The notes under the pieces: generated by a model
Seen by the model: the letters and a program-made list of their open reading frames with translations, nothing else
The model's database searches: none
What the model was told of the DNA's origin: nothing
Shown: positions 8,518-17,559 of the stretch, piece after piece
How positions within the stretch are numbered: the first letter of the stretch is position 1
Layout: each line of letters opens with the position of its first letter
Position numbers and translations under genes: made by a program
NCBI RefSeq assembly: GCF_000725625.1
Contig: NZ_JOHS01000003.1
Location: 104,765 to 168,764, forward strand
Length of the DNA stretch: 64,000 nt
Origin: Streptomyces sp. NRRL F-6676
GTDB lineage: Bacteria; Actinomycetota; Actinomycetes; Streptomycetales; Streptomycetaceae
Direction: 5' to 3'

Positions 8518-9288
8518 ATGAACGACGCCCCCACCTTCGAGGAACTGATCGCCGAGGGCGACGCCGTGCCCGTCGACGGGTGGGACTTCTCCTGGTTCGA
8601 AGGGCGGGCCACCGAGGCGCGGCCCGCCTGGGGGTACGCGCGGGGGATGGCCCGGCGCCTCGCTCGGGCGACCGCCGCCCTCGACGTCCAGACCGGTGGC
8701 GGCGAAGTGCTGAACTCCGCCCCGGCACTGCCCATCCTCACCGTCGCCACCGAGGGGTGGCCGCCCAACGTGGCCAAGGCCACCGCACTCCTCCGCCCCC
8801 GTGGCGTCGCGGTGGTGTCGTCCCCGGAAGACGCACCACTGCCCTTCGCCAACGACGCCTTCGACCTCGTCACGAGCAGGCATCCAGTAGCCACCCACTG
8901 GGACGAGCTCGCCCGCGTACTGCGCCCCGGCGGCACGTACTACTCCCAGCAGGTCGGACAGGAGAGCGTCTTCGAACTGGCGGAACACTTCCTCGGCCCC
9001 CTCCCCGACCAGGCCCGCCGCGCACGCGACCCCGAACAGGCCCGCGCCGCCGCCCACGCGGCCGGACTCGACGTCGTCGACCTCCGTACCGCACGCCTGC
9101 ACATGGAGTTCCACGACATCGCCGCCGTCGTCCACTTCCTCCGCAAGGTCGTCTGGATCGTGCCCGGCTTCACCACGGCCGACCACCTTCCCCGCCTCCG
9201 CACCCTGCACGACCGCATCACCGCGGAGGGCCCGTTCGTGGCCCACAGCAGCCGCTTCCTGATCGAGGCCCACAAGCCGAACATCTGA
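8518..9288 (+). CDS. class I SAM-dependent methyltransferase
   Basis: A 256-residue protein of the methyltransferase-11 type: LPILTVATEGWPPNVAKATALL in the nucleotide-binding region, PFANDAFDLVTSRHPV (motif II equivalent) and ELARVLRPGGTYYSQQVG (post-motif). The glycine-rich motif I appears as DVQTGGGEVL. The substrate cannot be inferred. It stands alone between the pilus cluster and a gene-free spacer with a long inverted repeat. Confidence 0.85.
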   Translation: MNDAPTFEELIAEGDAVPVDGWDFSWFEGRATEARPAWGYARGMARRLARATAALDVQTGGGEVLNSAPALPILTVATEGWPPNVAKATALLRPRGVAVVSSPEDAPLPFANDAFDLVTSRHPVATHWDELARVLRPGGTYYSQQVGQESVFELAEHFLGPLPDQARRARDPEQARAAAHAAGLDVVDLRTARLHMEFHDIAAVVHFLRKVVWIVPGFTTADHLPRLRTLHDRITAEGPFVAHSSRFLIEAHKPNI

Positions 9289-9327
9289 ACGGACGTCGCA
9301 CGGCGGGAGAGCCGCCCGCGGACGGGA

Positions 9328-9440
9328 GGGGCCGGGTCGGTGCATCGCATGCCCGTTGCGTACGTCCGGCCTGGAAGACCTCGCCCTGCCCGGATACGGC
9401 CATGTCAGGCGGCAACGGGCGGATGCACCGGCCCGGCCCC
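9328..9440. repeat. long imperfect inverted repeat in the spacer after the methyltransferase
   Basis: The arms are 9328-9359 and 9412-9440. Each begins or ends in the same blocks: GGGGCCGGG, CGGTGCATC and GCCCGTTGC on the left, with their complements on the right. There is one substitution and one small indel, and 52 bases between the arms. It could fold as a ~29 bp hairpin with a large loop. The rest of 9289-9669 holds no gene, apart from a 20-base direct repeat (9633-9652 and 9655-9674) at the end of the DUF192 gene. Confidence 0.7.
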
Positions 9441-9669
9441 GCCCCACCACGAGGGCCGACGCGCCCCGACCCGGACCTCATCCCGCCTCACCGTTGTCCA
9501 CATCGTTACCGCCCCACGCTCGCCCCCACCGCACCCCGTCCCGTAAGTTCGGACCAAGGTAATTCGCGCCAGCAAAGCGACTGCTGCGCGGGCGGGTGGG
9601 TCCCGCGCAGTGGAGGGGGCTGCGCGGCACCCACCGCGAACCCCCGCTCACCACACCGCGAACCCCCGC

Positions 9670-10056
9670 TCACCCACCCCGCACCACCACGATCGTCACC
9701 CCGGGCCGCACCCCCCACCCCGCCAACGCCCCGGCCTCCGCCTCCAACACATGCCGCACCCACGGCCGCGGCAACCCCACCCGCCCCGGCCGCATCGTCC
9801 GCACCGCACGCACCCGCATCCCGCGGTCCAGGTACGCCACATCCACGGCGAACCGCATCCCCACCGTGTGCACCGCGCTCGCCGGACTCAGCAGCAGCGC
9901 GCCCTCGACCCCGTCCCGCCCGAGCAGTCCCCGCTGGCGCTCCCGCCGCGACGCGGCGATCTCGAGCGGCACCCGACAGGAATCGGCACCAGTAACCACC
10001 ACGAACGACGCCGCACCCGACCCCGAACCCATCCCCGCACCGGAACCCGAACCCAT
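9670..10056 (-). CDS. DUF192 family protein
   Basis: A 128-residue protein matching the DUF192 layout: an N-terminal strand followed by CRVPLEIAASRRERQRGLLGR (the typical T-x-x-E-x-x-GL-x-R region), LLLSPASAVHTVGMRFAVDVAYLD (the M-x-F-x-DV-x-F/Y core) and LEAEAGALAGWGVRPGV (conserved helix plus GxxxGD-like end). The N-terminus carries a Gly/Ser repeat (MGSGSGAGMGSGSG), so the true start may be a later codon. The family has no settled function. Confidence 0.8.
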   Translation of the reverse strand: MGSGSGAGMGSGSGAASFVVVTGADSCRVPLEIAASRRERQRGLLGRDGVEGALLLSPASAVHTVGMRFAVDVAYLDRGMRVRAVRTMRPGRVGLPRPWVRHVLEAEAGALAGWGVRPGVTIVVVRGG

Positions 10057-10123
10057 CCCCGCAACGTAGCGCGGGCCGCAGGCGGCAGAGCCGCCGGCGG
10101 CCCGGCATCACGGAAAAGAGAAC

Positions 10124-10156
10124 GGGCCGGTCCGTGGGGGGGAAACGGACCGGCCC
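10124..10156. terminator. 12 bp stem hairpin upstream of the DUF192 gene
   Basis: GGGCCGGTCCGT (10124-10135) and its exact complement (10145-10156) are separated by nine bases. It lies between the divergent DUF192 gene and the isoprenyl synthase spacer, so it may be a leader structure rather than a terminator. No T-tract follows. Confidence 0.45.
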
Positions 10157-10681
10157 GAGGGGGGGAGTTCCACCATAACCCTTCGTGAGGGGTGCTGCGT
10201 GCATCAGCGCCAAAAAACTACTCTCCGCAGTCGCCCAACCGCGACGCGCTGACCACGAAGACACTCGTTCAGTCGGCCCGAATGGCCGAATCGCGTTGGA
10301 TTCGAAGGCGTGCCGACCCCTCAGTAGACACGTTCACAGGTTTTACGTACGCATGTCGGAGGGTGGGTGTCGAGTCACCGGCGTGTTCCGACGTACCCCG
10401 GGCGGGTGAACGCACGGAGGATCCCTCCCGGCTTCCCCCTCCGCCACACCACCCCCACGCGCCGCCCACTCACCCCCACCCCGCTTCCCCTGGGCCGGGC
10501 CCACCCGGCCCACAGCGGTAGGCTTCGCCCCCCGGGACCGCCATTCGGACGGCCGGCGCCGCCACGGCTGCCCGCAGACGGCTGCCCGCAGCCACGGCTG
10601 CGCCCAGCGCCGCCACGGCCGCACGGAGAAGGCCGCCACGGCCGCACGGATCCCGATCCACACGGAGGGGCTGACAATCTC
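10157..10681. other. gene-free spacer before the isoprenyl synthase gene
   Basis: No coding frame has credible codon use or homology. The first half is less GC-rich and could carry the promoter. The second half has short imperfect repeats of GGCTGCCCGCAG and two exact 19-base copies beginning GCCGCCACGG at 10609 and 10632, just before the ribosome site. Confidence 0.5.
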
Positions 10682-11455
10682 GTGAACCTGCGCGACAACC
10701 TGCGCCGCCTGCTGGTCAGGGTCTACGCACGCAGGGTGGAGGGCCACCTCGACCACGCCCAGGTGCCCAAGCACATCGGCGTGATCATGGACGGCAACCG
10801 GCGCTGGGCGAAGGCGGCCGGCTCCACCACCGCACAGGGCCACCGCGCGGGCGCCGACAAGATCGAGGAGTTCCTCGGCTGGTGCAGCGAGACGGATGTC
10901 GAGGTCGTCACGCTCTGGCTGTTCTCCACGGACAACTTCGACCGCCCGCAGGAAGAACTCGTCCCGCTCTTCGGGATCATCGAGGACGTCGCCCGCTCCC
11001 TCGCCGCCGACGGCCGCTGGCGCGTGCACCACGTCGGCGCCCTCGACCTGCTTCCGTCGGGAATGCAGACCGTGCTGAAGGAGGCCGAGGAGGCCACCGC
11101 GCAGGTCAAGGGGATAGTGGTCAACGTCGCCATCGGCTACGGCGGCCGCCAGGAGATCGCCGACGCCGTCCGGTCCATGCTGCACGACGCCCAGGACAAG
11201 GGCACGACGATGGAGGAGCTCGCCGAGTCCGTCGACATCGACATGATCGGCCGGCACCTCTACACCAGCGACCAGCCCGACCCCGACCTGGTCATCCGCA
11301 CCAGCGGCGAGCAGCGGCTGTCCGGCTTCATGCTCTGGCAGACCGCCCACTCGGAGTACTACTTCTGCGACGTGTTCTGGCCCGCCTTCCGCAAGGTCGA
11401 CTTCCTCCGCGCCCTGCGCGACTACGCGGCCCGCCACCGCCGCTACGGCGGCTGA
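10682..11455 (+). CDS. uppS: isoprenyl (polyprenyl cis-) diphosphate synthase
   Basis: A 257-residue cis-prenyltransferase that lengthens farnesyl diphosphate with IPP to make the lipid carrier for wall precursors. Visible motifs are HIGVIMDGNRRWA with the catalytic Asp, GHRAGADKIEEFLGWC, TLWLFSTDNFDRP, NVAIGYGGRQEI, and PDLVIRTSGEQRLSGFMLWQ with EYYFCDVFWPAF. I chose the GTG at 10682 (GGAGGGG ten bases upstream), because the protein then begins MNLRDNLRRLL as in relatives. The longer frame is not protein-like. Confidence 0.92.
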   Translation: MNLRDNLRRLLVRVYARRVEGHLDHAQVPKHIGVIMDGNRRWAKAAGSTTAQGHRAGADKIEEFLGWCSETDVEVVTLWLFSTDNFDRPQEELVPLFGIIEDVARSLAADGRWRVHHVGALDLLPSGMQTVLKEAEEATAQVKGIVVNVAIGYGGRQEIADAVRSMLHDAQDKGTTMEELAESVDIDMIGRHLYTSDQPDPDLVIRTSGEQRLSGFMLWQTAHSEYYFCDVFWPAFRKVDFLRALRDYAARHRRYGG

Positions 11456-11868
11456 CGCCCCCGCCGTCTCCCCAGGCCCACCCCCCCCCGGGAGTACCGA
11501 ACCCGCTGACCGCACCTCAAGGCCCCGGCCTCAAAGCCCCGCCTCAAGGGGCCCCGGCCTCAAGGCCTCCTGAGCCCCACGTCACCAGGAGTTCACCGGC
11601 CCGCCCCCGCAACCCATGGCATGGCCGCGCGCCGAAGAGGGAATAAGCCAAACAGGTCGACACCCGAACCACGGGTGTCGGATCTCAGCGGACGGCACGG
11701 GGCCGTCCGCCCGGGAGGCCCTTTGCACCAGCCCGACCGTGCGGTCACAGCACGGACGCAGACGCGGAGGGCCGGTCGCCGGTCCTCGCGATGCGTGCAT
11801 CGCGGCCGTCGACCGGTCCAGCTCCTCTCCGTCGCTCCCCGACCTCTTCCGAGGGGGTACGTCCTTCC
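11456..11868. other. spacer between uppS and phoH with one hairpin
   Basis: I see no gene here. A 9 bp stem with a five-base loop lies at 11658-11680 (CGACACCCG / CGGGTGTCG). It could be a terminator for uppS or part of the phoH leader. Confidence 0.4.
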
Positions 11869-13194
11869 GTGGTGACCAGCACACAGCGCCGCAAGTCCGA
11901 CCGGCGCACCTACGTTCTCGACACCAGCGTCCTGCTGGCCGACCCGAACGCCCTGACCCGCTTCGAGGAGCACGAGGTAGTGCTCCCCATCGTGGTGGTC
12001 ACGGAGCTGGAGGCCAAGCGGCACCATCCCGAGCTCGGCTACTTCGCCCGGCAGGCCCTGCGCCTGCTGGACGACTACCGGGTGCGGTACGGACGCCTCG
12101 ACGCCCCCATCCCGATCGGGGAACTGGGCGGCACGATCAGGGTCGAGCTCAACCACTCGGACCCCAGCGTGCTGCCCAGCGGCTACCGCCTGGGGGACAA
12201 CGACTCCCGCATCCTCGCGGTCGCCCGCAATTTGCAGGCCGAGGGGTTCGACGTCACCGTCGTGTCGAAGGACCTCCCGCTGCGGATCAAGGCGTCCTCG
12301 GTGGGCCTGCTCGCCGAGGAGTACCGCGCGGAGCTGGCCATCACGGACGCCTCCGGCTGGACGGGGATGTCCGAACTGACCCTGCCGGGCGAACAGGTGG
12401 ACGTCCTCTTCGAGGAAGGCCATGTCTACGTCCCGGAGGCGGCCGACCTGCCCGTGCACACGGGGCTGACGATCCAGTCGGAGCGCGGCAGGGCGCTCGG
12501 CCGGGTCACCGCCGAGGGCAACGTCCGGCTGGTGCGCGGGGACCGGGAGGCGTTCGGCATCAAGGGCCGCAGCGCCGAGCAGCGCGTCGCCCTCGATCTG
12601 CTGCTCGACCCGGACGTCGGGATCGTGTCGATGGGCGGCCGGGCCGGCACCGGCAAGTCGGCGCTGGCGCTGTGCGCCGGTCTGGAGGCGGTGCTGGAGC
12701 GCCGTCAGCACCAGAAGGTGATGGTCTTCCGGCCGCTGTACGCGGTGGGCGGGCAGGAGCTCGGCTATCTGCCGGGCAGCGAGGCCGAGAAGATGAGCCC
12801 CTGGGCGCAGGCGGTCTTCGACACCCTGTCGGCCGTGACGTCCCGCGAGGTCATCGAGGAGGTCACCGCCCGCGGGATGCTGGAGGTGCTGCCGCTGACG
12901 CACATCCGCGGCCGCTCGCTGCACGACGCGTTCGTGATCGTCGACGAGGCCCAGTCCCTGGAGCGGAACGTCCTGCTGACGGTGCTGTCCCGGATCGGCG
13001 CCAACTCGCGGGTGGTCCTCACCCACGACGTGGCGCAGCGGGACAACCTGCGGGTGGGCCGTTACGACGGCGTGGTGGCGGTCGTGGAGAAGCTGAAGGG
13101 GCACCCGCTCTTCGCCCATGTGACGCTGAACCGGTCCGAACGCTCGCAGATCGCCGCACTGGTGACCGAAATGCTGGAAGACGGACACATCTAA
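11869..13194 (+). CDS. phoH: PhoH-family ATPase with N-terminal PIN domain
   Basis: A 441-residue PhoH2-type protein. The N-terminal PIN nuclease domain has its acidic residues in [20 protein letters not shown] and GDNDSRIL. The C-terminal PhoH helicase-like ATPase has Walker [13 protein letters not shown], Walker [12 protein letters not shown] and [12 protein letters not shown]. This fusion belongs to a PIN-PhoH family with reported RNase/RNA-unwinding activity. The start is GTG at 11869 or the next GTG at 11872, both served by GAGGGGG about a dozen bases upstream. Confidence 0.93.
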   Translation: MVTSTQRRKSDRRTYVLDTSVLLADPNALTRFEEHEVVLPIVVVTELEAKRHHPELGYFARQALRLLDDYRVRYGRLDAPIPIGELGGTIRVELNHSDPSVLPSGYRLGDNDSRILAVARNLQAEGFDVTVVSKDLPLRIKASSVGLLAEEYRAELAITDASGWTGMSELTLPGEQVDVLFEEGHVYVPEAADLPVHTGLTIQSERGRALGRVTAEGNVRLVRGDREAFGIKGRSAEQRVALDLLLDPDVGIVSMGGRAGTGKSALALCAGLEAVLERRQHQKVMVFRPLYAVGGQELGYLPGSEAEKMSPWAQAVFDTLSAVTSREVIEEVTARGMLEVLPLTHIRGRSLHDAFVIVDEAQSLERNVLLTVLSRIGANSRVVLTHDVAQRDNLRVGRYDGVVAVVEKLKGHPLFAHVTLNRSERSQIAALVTEMLEDGHI

Positions 13195-13200
13195 CGGCCG

Positions 13201-13260
13201 GTCGCGATTCGCCACGACACGTCGCGATCCGCCACGACACGTCGTGGCTCGCCACAACAC
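13201..13260. repeat. three 20-base tandem repeats after phoH
   Basis: Three consecutive 20-base units start at 13201, 13221 and 13241 (GTCGCGATTCGCCACGACAC and variants). Units one and two differ at one base, and unit three has drifted more. The junction of units two and three forms an 8 bp dyad GCCACGAC-AC-GTCGTGGC, 13231-13248, which could act as a terminator. Confidence 0.75.
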
Positions 13261-13681
13261 ACCGCAGAAAACCCAACTCAACGCATATGAACGGCAGTTG
13301 GCGCCGTCCGGCAGCAAGGCGAAAGAGCCTAGCCGGGCGGCGCCCCGTTGTGTGCGGTTTCCTGTGATTCCCTTGGGGCCGGCCGGGTGTGAGCTTTCAC
13401 ACGCAACTCCGAATTGATTCCCGGTGTCGGGTTACGGCAGAGTCTCGGTTCTGTCAGGCCCCGCATACGACACAGCCGTACCCCCAGCGGTTCGGCGCAT
13501 CAGAGTCAGTACCAACTCCATAGAGCCGTCGTATGCCGCCCGAGCACCACATGGCACTCCCGTCGCGGGAGTTCCCACCGGGCCCGTGCCTCCCGTGACC
13601 CCGCAGTTGGGAGGCCAGCGTCAAGGGGCACGATCGCGTCCGCCAGGGTCACCGAAGCGGGCGATGCTGGAAGGAAACCGT
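13261..13681. promoter_or_regulatory. long leader of the transglycosylase-like gene, with a 16-base palindrome
   Basis: This 420-base spacer has no credible gene, although the downstream frame stays open through part of it. A perfect palindrome GTGTGA-GCTT-TCACAC lies at 13387-13402 and may be an operator. A long untranslated leader is common for wall-hydrolase genes in Streptomyces, but I cannot match it to a known riboswitch. Confidence 0.45.
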
Positions 13682-14380
13682 GTGAGCCGGATCTCGGTCC
13701 GGGGATTCGCAGTGGCCTCGGCCACCGCGGTCACCGCCGTCGGTAGCGTCGTCGGCGTTGCCTCGGGCAGCGTTGCCCAGAACAACGACGCCGAGGCGAC
13801 CGCAGCCGACGCGACGCTTCTGTCGGACATCCCCGTGGGCACCCAGGCCCAGGTGCAGACCGCGTCCCTCGCGCAGCAGGCCGACGCCCAGGCCATCGCC
13901 GCGGACACCAGCGCCCGGAAGGACGCCGAGGCGGCCGCGCGCAAGGCGGCCGCCAAGTCCGCGGTCGCCAAGAAGGCGGCGGCCGACAAGGCGGCGAAGG
14001 ACGCCAAGGCGCGGGCGCAGGCGAAGAAGGACGCGGCCAGCCGCAGCGCCACCCGCGACGCCTCCACCTTCGCCGTCCAGAGCTCGTACACGGTCGCGCA
14101 GGTCCAGGCGATCGCCCGGCAGATCGTGCCGAGCGGCCAGTTCCAGTGCTTCAGCAACATCGTGAACCACGAGTCCACCTGGAACTACCAGGCCACCAAC
14201 CCGTCCTCGGGCGCGTACGGCCTCGTCCAGGCCCTGCCCGCGGGCAAGATGGCCTCCGCCGGTGCCGACTGGCGCACCAACCCGGCCACCCAGATCAAGT
14301 GGGGCCTGAACTACATGAACCAGCGCTACGGCAGCCCGTGCGACGCCTGGTCGTACTGGCAGGCGAACGGGAACTACTGA
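13682..14380 (+). CDS. secreted lytic-transglycosylase-like (SLT fold) protein
   Basis: A 232-residue exported protein. An N-terminal signal region (VRGFAVASATAVTAVGSVVGVASG) is followed by a ~90-residue Ala/Lys-rich coiled-coil-like segment (AARKAAAKSAVAKKAAADKA) and a C-terminal transglycosylase-like domain: IVPSGQFQCFSNIVNHESTW with the catalytic-type Glu, ATNPSSGAYGLVQALP, and WGLNYMNQRYGSPCDAW. It probably trims peptidoglycan. The GTG at 13682 follows GGAAGGA and gives a proper signal peptide; the longer frame from 13424 does not look like protein. Confidence 0.88.
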   Translation: MSRISVRGFAVASATAVTAVGSVVGVASGSVAQNNDAEATAADATLLSDIPVGTQAQVQTASLAQQADAQAIAADTSARKDAEAAARKAAAKSAVAKKAAADKAAKDAKARAQAKKDAASRSATRDASTFAVQSSYTVAQVQAIARQIVPSGQFQCFSNIVNHESTWNYQATNPSSGAYGLVQALPAGKMASAGADWRTNPATQIKWGLNYMNQRYGSPCDAWSYWQANGNY

Positions 14381-14421
14381 CCCGTACCGCCGCGTCCGCC
14401 GGCGCCCTGCTCAACCCCGCG

Positions 14422-14452
14422 CAGCCCCTCCCCGTCCTAGGGGGAGGGGCTG
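14422..14452 (+). terminator. terminator hairpin after the transglycosylase-like gene
   Basis: CAGCCCCTCCCC (14422-14433) pairs perfectly with GGGGAGGGGCTG (14441-14452) across a seven-base loop, 42 bases after the stop codon. TGTTG follows, but there is no real T-run, as is usual in Streptomyces. Confidence 0.75.
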
Positions 14453-14522
14453 TTGCCCTGTAGCGTCTGATCCGACAGCTTCGGGGGGAGTGGTGGGGAA
14501 GAGCGGGGGAAGAGGACGGATC

Positions 14523-16142
14523 ATGTCACGAGTGCCTGAGTGGCTCGGGCGGGCCGGGGCCCGGCTGACCGAGCTGGGCGAACGGCTCGACGCGCGCCGC
14601 GCCGAGGTCGAACGCGAACAGGGCGCGCCGGGCGCGCCGTCCGATCCGCGGCGCCGACCGGGCCGCCCGCCCGGCCCCGCCACCGACGCGACGTCCGCTG
14701 ACGCGGCGTCCGACGGGGCCGAGAACACGCCCGCCGGTACGGGCGGTGACGCCCGCCGGCCGGCCGACGGACCCGCCGGGGCGGGTGCTTCCCCGCCGGC
14801 GTCCTCGGCTTCCGATCCCTCCAAGCCTTCCAAGCCTTCCGATCCTTCCCACCCTTCTGATCCTTCCGACGCCGTACCGGTGAACACACCGGACGGGCCG
14901 GACGGGCCGGGTCCGTCCGACACCCGGTGGGACGCCGAGGCGGAGGCCGGGGATCCGGCGCCCGGCACGGCCGCGGACGGAGGCCCCGCCGAGGGTGCGG
15001 CCGTCGGCTCCACCGCGCTCGCCCCCGTCGTCGTACGTCCGCGGCGGCCCGACCCGGCGCAGGCCGTGCCGTGGGGCGTGCGGGTCGCCGCCGAGGCCGG
15101 CTGGCGGCTGCTCGTGCTGGCCGGCACGGTGTGGGTGCTGATGCGGGTCATCAGCGCCGTACAGCTCGTCGTGCTGGCCTTCGTGGCCGCGCTGCTCGTC
15201 ACGGCCATACTTCAGCCCACGGTGGCCCGGCTGAGACGGCACGGGGTACCGCGCGGGCTGGCGACGGCGCTCACCGCGATCCTCGGCTTCGTCGTCATGG
15301 GGCTCATCGGATGGTTCGTCACCTGGCAGGTGATGGAGAACATCGACAACCTCTCCGACCAGGTCCAGGACGGCATCGACGATCTGCGCCGGTGGCTGCT
15401 GCACAGTCCGTTCCATGTGACGGACAAGCAGATCAACGCGATCGCGAAGAACCTGCGGGAGGCGATCGGCGCCAACACCGACCAGATCACGTCGGCGGGT
15501 CTGGAGGGGGTCACCGTCATCGTGGAGGCCCTCACCGGCATCCTGCTGACCGTCTTCTCCACCCTGTTCCTGCTCTACGACGGCCGGCGCATCTGGGAGT
15601 GGACGCTCAAGCTGGTCCCGGCGGCGGCGCGGCCGGGGGTCGCGGGCGCGGGGCCGCAGGCGTGGCGCACGCTGACGGCGTATGTGCGCGGGACGGTGAT
15701 CGTGGCGCTGATCGACGCCATCTTCATCGGGCTCGGAATCTACTTCCTCGACGTGCCGATGGCCGTGCCGCTGGCCGTGTTCATCTTCCTGTTCGCGTTC
15801 ATCCCGCTGGTGGGCGCGGTGGTGTCGGGGGCGCTGGCGGTGGTGGTGGCGCTGGTGACGCAGGGTGTGTTCGCGGCGGTGATGACGCTGGCGGTGGTGC
15901 TGTTGGTGCAGCAGATCGAGGGCCACATCCTGCAACCGTTCATTCTGGGGCGGGCGGTGCGGGTGCATCCGCTGGCGGTGGTGCTGTCGGTGGCCGCGGG
16001 CGGGATGGTGGCCGGGATCGGGGGTGCGGTGGTGGCGGTGCCGCTGGTCGCGGTGACCAACACGGTGGTGGGGTACCTCCGGGCGTACAGCGAGGGCGAG
16101 GCCCCCGACGACCCCGCCCCGAAGCCGTCGGCCGACCAGTAG
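14523..16142 (+). CDS. AI-2E family transporter (PerM-like membrane protein)
   Basis: A 539-residue membrane protein. The first ~190 residues are a disordered Pro/Ser/Asp region with a repeated SKPSKPSDPSHPSDPSD stretch. Eight or so hydrophobic segments follow in the AI-2E/PerM pattern: AVQLVVLAFVAALLVTAIL, GLATALTAILGFVVMGLIGW, and PLAVFIFLFAFIPLVGAVVSG, the last being the conserved P-LVGA motif, then IEGHILQPFILGRAVRVHPL. The family exports small molecules or ions, and the substrate is unknown here. I chose the ATG at 14523 with AGAGGA upstream; GTGs at 14490 and 14493 are alternatives. Confidence 0.88.
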   Translation: MSRVPEWLGRAGARLTELGERLDARRAEVEREQGAPGAPSDPRRRPGRPPGPATDATSADAASDGAENTPAGTGGDARRPADGPAGAGASPPASSASDPSKPSKPSDPSHPSDPSDAVPVNTPDGPDGPGPSDTRWDAEAEAGDPAPGTAADGGPAEGAAVGSTALAPVVVRPRRPDPAQAVPWGVRVAAEAGWRLLVLAGTVWVLMRVISAVQLVVLAFVAALLVTAILQPTVARLRRHGVPRGLATALTAILGFVVMGLIGWFVTWQVMENIDNLSDQVQDGIDDLRRWLLHSPFHVTDKQINAIAKNLREAIGANTDQITSAGLEGVTVIVEALTGILLTVFSTLFLLYDGRRIWEWTLKLVPAAARPGVAGAGPQAWRTLTAYVRGTVIVALIDAIFIGLGIYFLDVPMAVPLAVFIFLFAFIPLVGAVVSGALAVVVALVTQGVFAAVMTLAVVLLVQQIEGHILQPFILGRAVRVHPLAVVLSVAAGGMVAGIGGAVVAVPLVAVTNTVVGYLRAYSEGEAPDDPAPKPSADQ

Positions 16143-16145
16143 TCC

Positions 16146-16300
16146 TCTCGCCCCCGCCGCCCCTACCCTTCCCCAAGCTCTCGGCTTCGCTCGAGCAGGG
16201 GGGACCCTCACCGTCCCCGGGGGCTCCGCCCCCGGACCCCCAAAAGACGCGCGGTTCCCCGCGCCCCTGTCAGGGGCGCGGGGAACCGCGCGTCTGCCGA
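16146..16300. repeat. composite GC-rich intergenic repeat with a 24 bp perfect hairpin (bidirectional terminator)
   Basis: Blocks in order are a CCCCCGCCGCCCCTACCC tract, a CGGGGGCTCCGCCCCCGG palindrome followed by ACCCCC, and a stem of 24 bp with a GTC loop (16245-16268 and 16272-16295) containing GGGGCGCGGGGAACCGCG. The AI-2E gene and ahpD converge here, so it can end transcription from both sides. The same blocks recur near 22276, 26411, 29860, 40004 and 49061. Confidence 0.85.
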
Positions 16301-16313
16301 ACCGTCGCGCGGG

Positions 16314-16859
16314 TTACCGCGCCAGTACCGCCTCCGCGTCCAGCGTCACGCCGACCGCCTCCACGACCGCCGCGATCTTGAACGCCTCCTGGATCACCTC
16401 GCGTTCGACCCCCGCCTTGCGGAGCACCTGCTCGTGCGAGTCCAGGCACATCCCGCAGCCGTTGATCGCCGACACCGCGAACGACCACAGCTCGAAGTCG
16501 ACCTTGTCGACCCCGGGGTTGCCGATGACGTTCATCCGCAGCCCGGCCCGCAGGGTGCCGTACTCGTGGTCGGACAGCAGATGCCGCGTCCGGTAGAACA
16601 CGTTGTTCATCGCCATCACCGCCGCCGCGGACTTCGCCGCGGTGTACGCCTCCGGCGACAGGTTCGCCTTCGCCTCCGGCTCCAGCTCGCGCAGCACGAT
16701 CGGGGACCGCGAGGCGATCGCGGTCGCCAGCACCGTGCCCCACAGCTGCTGCACCGGCAGGTCGGAGTTGCCGATCACCGAACCGAGGTTCAGCTTCAGG
16801 TCCTTGGCGTAGTCCGGTATGGCGGACTTCAGCGCGTCGAGGGACACGGGGTCACTCAC
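16314..16859 (-). CDS. ahpD: alkyl hydroperoxide reductase AhpD
   Basis: A 181-residue CxxC peroxidase/adaptor that re-reduces AhpC. The active motif is [12 protein letters not shown], with the two cysteines and the following His. Met stands where the M. tuberculosis protein has His between the cysteines (CSHC). The rest ([13 protein letters not shown] and on) fits the all-helical family. The GTG start lies inside the end of ahpC (eight-base overlap), so the two are co-translated. The gene ends against a strong hairpin. Confidence 0.95.
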   Translation of the reverse strand: MSDPVSLDALKSAIPDYAKDLKLNLGSVIGNSDLPVQQLWGTVLATAIASRSPIVLRELEPEAKANLSPEAYTAAKSAAAVMAMNNVFYRTRHLLSDHEYGTLRAGLRMNVIGNPGVDKVDFELWSFAVSAINGCGMCLDSHEQVLRKAGVEREVIQEAFKIAAVVEAVGVTLDAEAVLAR

Positions 16860-17406
16860 CCGCCAGCAGCGCGACCGGGTCGAGCGTCTCGTCGCCCTGC
16901 TTCCAGTTGCACGGGCACAGCTCGTCGGTCTGCAACGCGTCGAGGACCCGCAGGACCTCCTTGGGGTTACGGCCCACGGACCCGGCGGTCACCATCGTGA
17001 ACTGGATCTCGTTGTTCTGGTCCACGACGAACACCGCGCGCTGCGCGAAGCCGTCCTCGCCCTCGATGCCGAGCGCGCGCATCAGCTCGTGCTTGGAGTC
17101 GGCCATCATCGGGAACGGCAGGTCGGTCAGGTCCGGGTGGTCCTTGCGCCAGGCGTGGTGGACGAACTCGGAGTCGCCGGAGAAGCCGAGGATCTGCGCG
17201 TCACGGTCGGCGAACTCGTCGTTCAGCTTGCCGAACGCGGCGATCTCGGTCGGGCACACGAAGGTGAAGTCCTTGGGCCAAGCGAAGACGATCTTCCACT
17301 TGCCCTCGTAGGTCTTGTGGTTGATCTGCTCGAACTCCTTGCCCTTCTCCAGGGAGACACAGGCGGTCAGTTCGAACTCGGGGAACTTGTCACCGACAGT
17401 GAGCAC
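16852..17406 (-). CDS. ahpC: alkyl hydroperoxide reductase AhpC (2-Cys peroxiredoxin)
   Basis: A 184-residue peroxiredoxin that detoxifies H2O2 and organic peroxides. The peroxidatic cysteine is C51 in DFTFVCPTE, and the resolving cysteine lies in ELCPCNW near the C-terminus. I chose the GTG giving [11 protein letters not shown], with AAGGAG five bases upstream, rather than the GTG five codons earlier that precedes the ribosome site. It lies divergently from the OxyR gene and is followed by ahpD. Confidence 0.96.
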   Translation of the reverse strand: MLTVGDKFPEFELTACVSLEKGKEFEQINHKTYEGKWKIVFAWPKDFTFVCPTEIAAFGKLNDEFADRDAQILGFSGDSEFVHHAWRKDHPDLTDLPFPMMADSKHELMRALGIEGEDGFAQRAVFVVDQNNEIQFTMVTAGSVGRNPKEVLRVLDALQTDELCPCNWKQGDETLDPVALLAGE

Positions 17407-17521
17407 ACGCTCTCCTTGCACGTAAGAAACGCCCCGTTCATCCGGCGCTTCTCATGGGTTGGACGCTGATGATCGTGGCACACGGTGCATTGATTCGGGA
17501 AATAGCTACACTCGGTCGTGT

Positions 17522-17540
17522 TGATCGGTGTCGTCTATCA
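17522..17540. promoter_or_regulatory. candidate OxyR (LysR-type) box between ahpC and oxyR
   Basis: TGAT-N11-ATCA is a dyad with the T-N11-A core of LysR-type operators. It lies 20 bases before the oxyR start, in the 153-base divergent spacer, where OxyR of S. coelicolor is known to control itself and ahpCD. The match is by eye only. Confidence 0.5.
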
Positions 17541-17559
17541 GTGACCAAGGGTGAGAAGC

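Noticed and set aside
5874..8936. Very long open frame (about 1000 codons) on the minus strand opposite the response regulator, pilin, lipoprotein and OmpA genes
   Set aside because: It is an antisense frame kept open by GC-rich codon bias. It has no motifs, and the plus strand carries well-supported genes throughout.
13387..13402. CRP-like site (TGTGA-N-TCACA)
   Set aside because: The spacer between half-sites is four bases, whereas CRP sites have six. I keep it only as an unassigned palindrome.
13403..13681. c-di-AMP (ydaO-type) riboswitch upstream of the wall hydrolase-like gene
   Set aside because: Looked for because such leaders occur before hydrolase genes in Streptomyces, but I do not find the conserved blocks.
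14422..14452. Attenuator or riboswitch for the AI-2E gene
   Set aside because: The simple perfect stem right after a stop codon is better explained as a terminator of the preceding gene.
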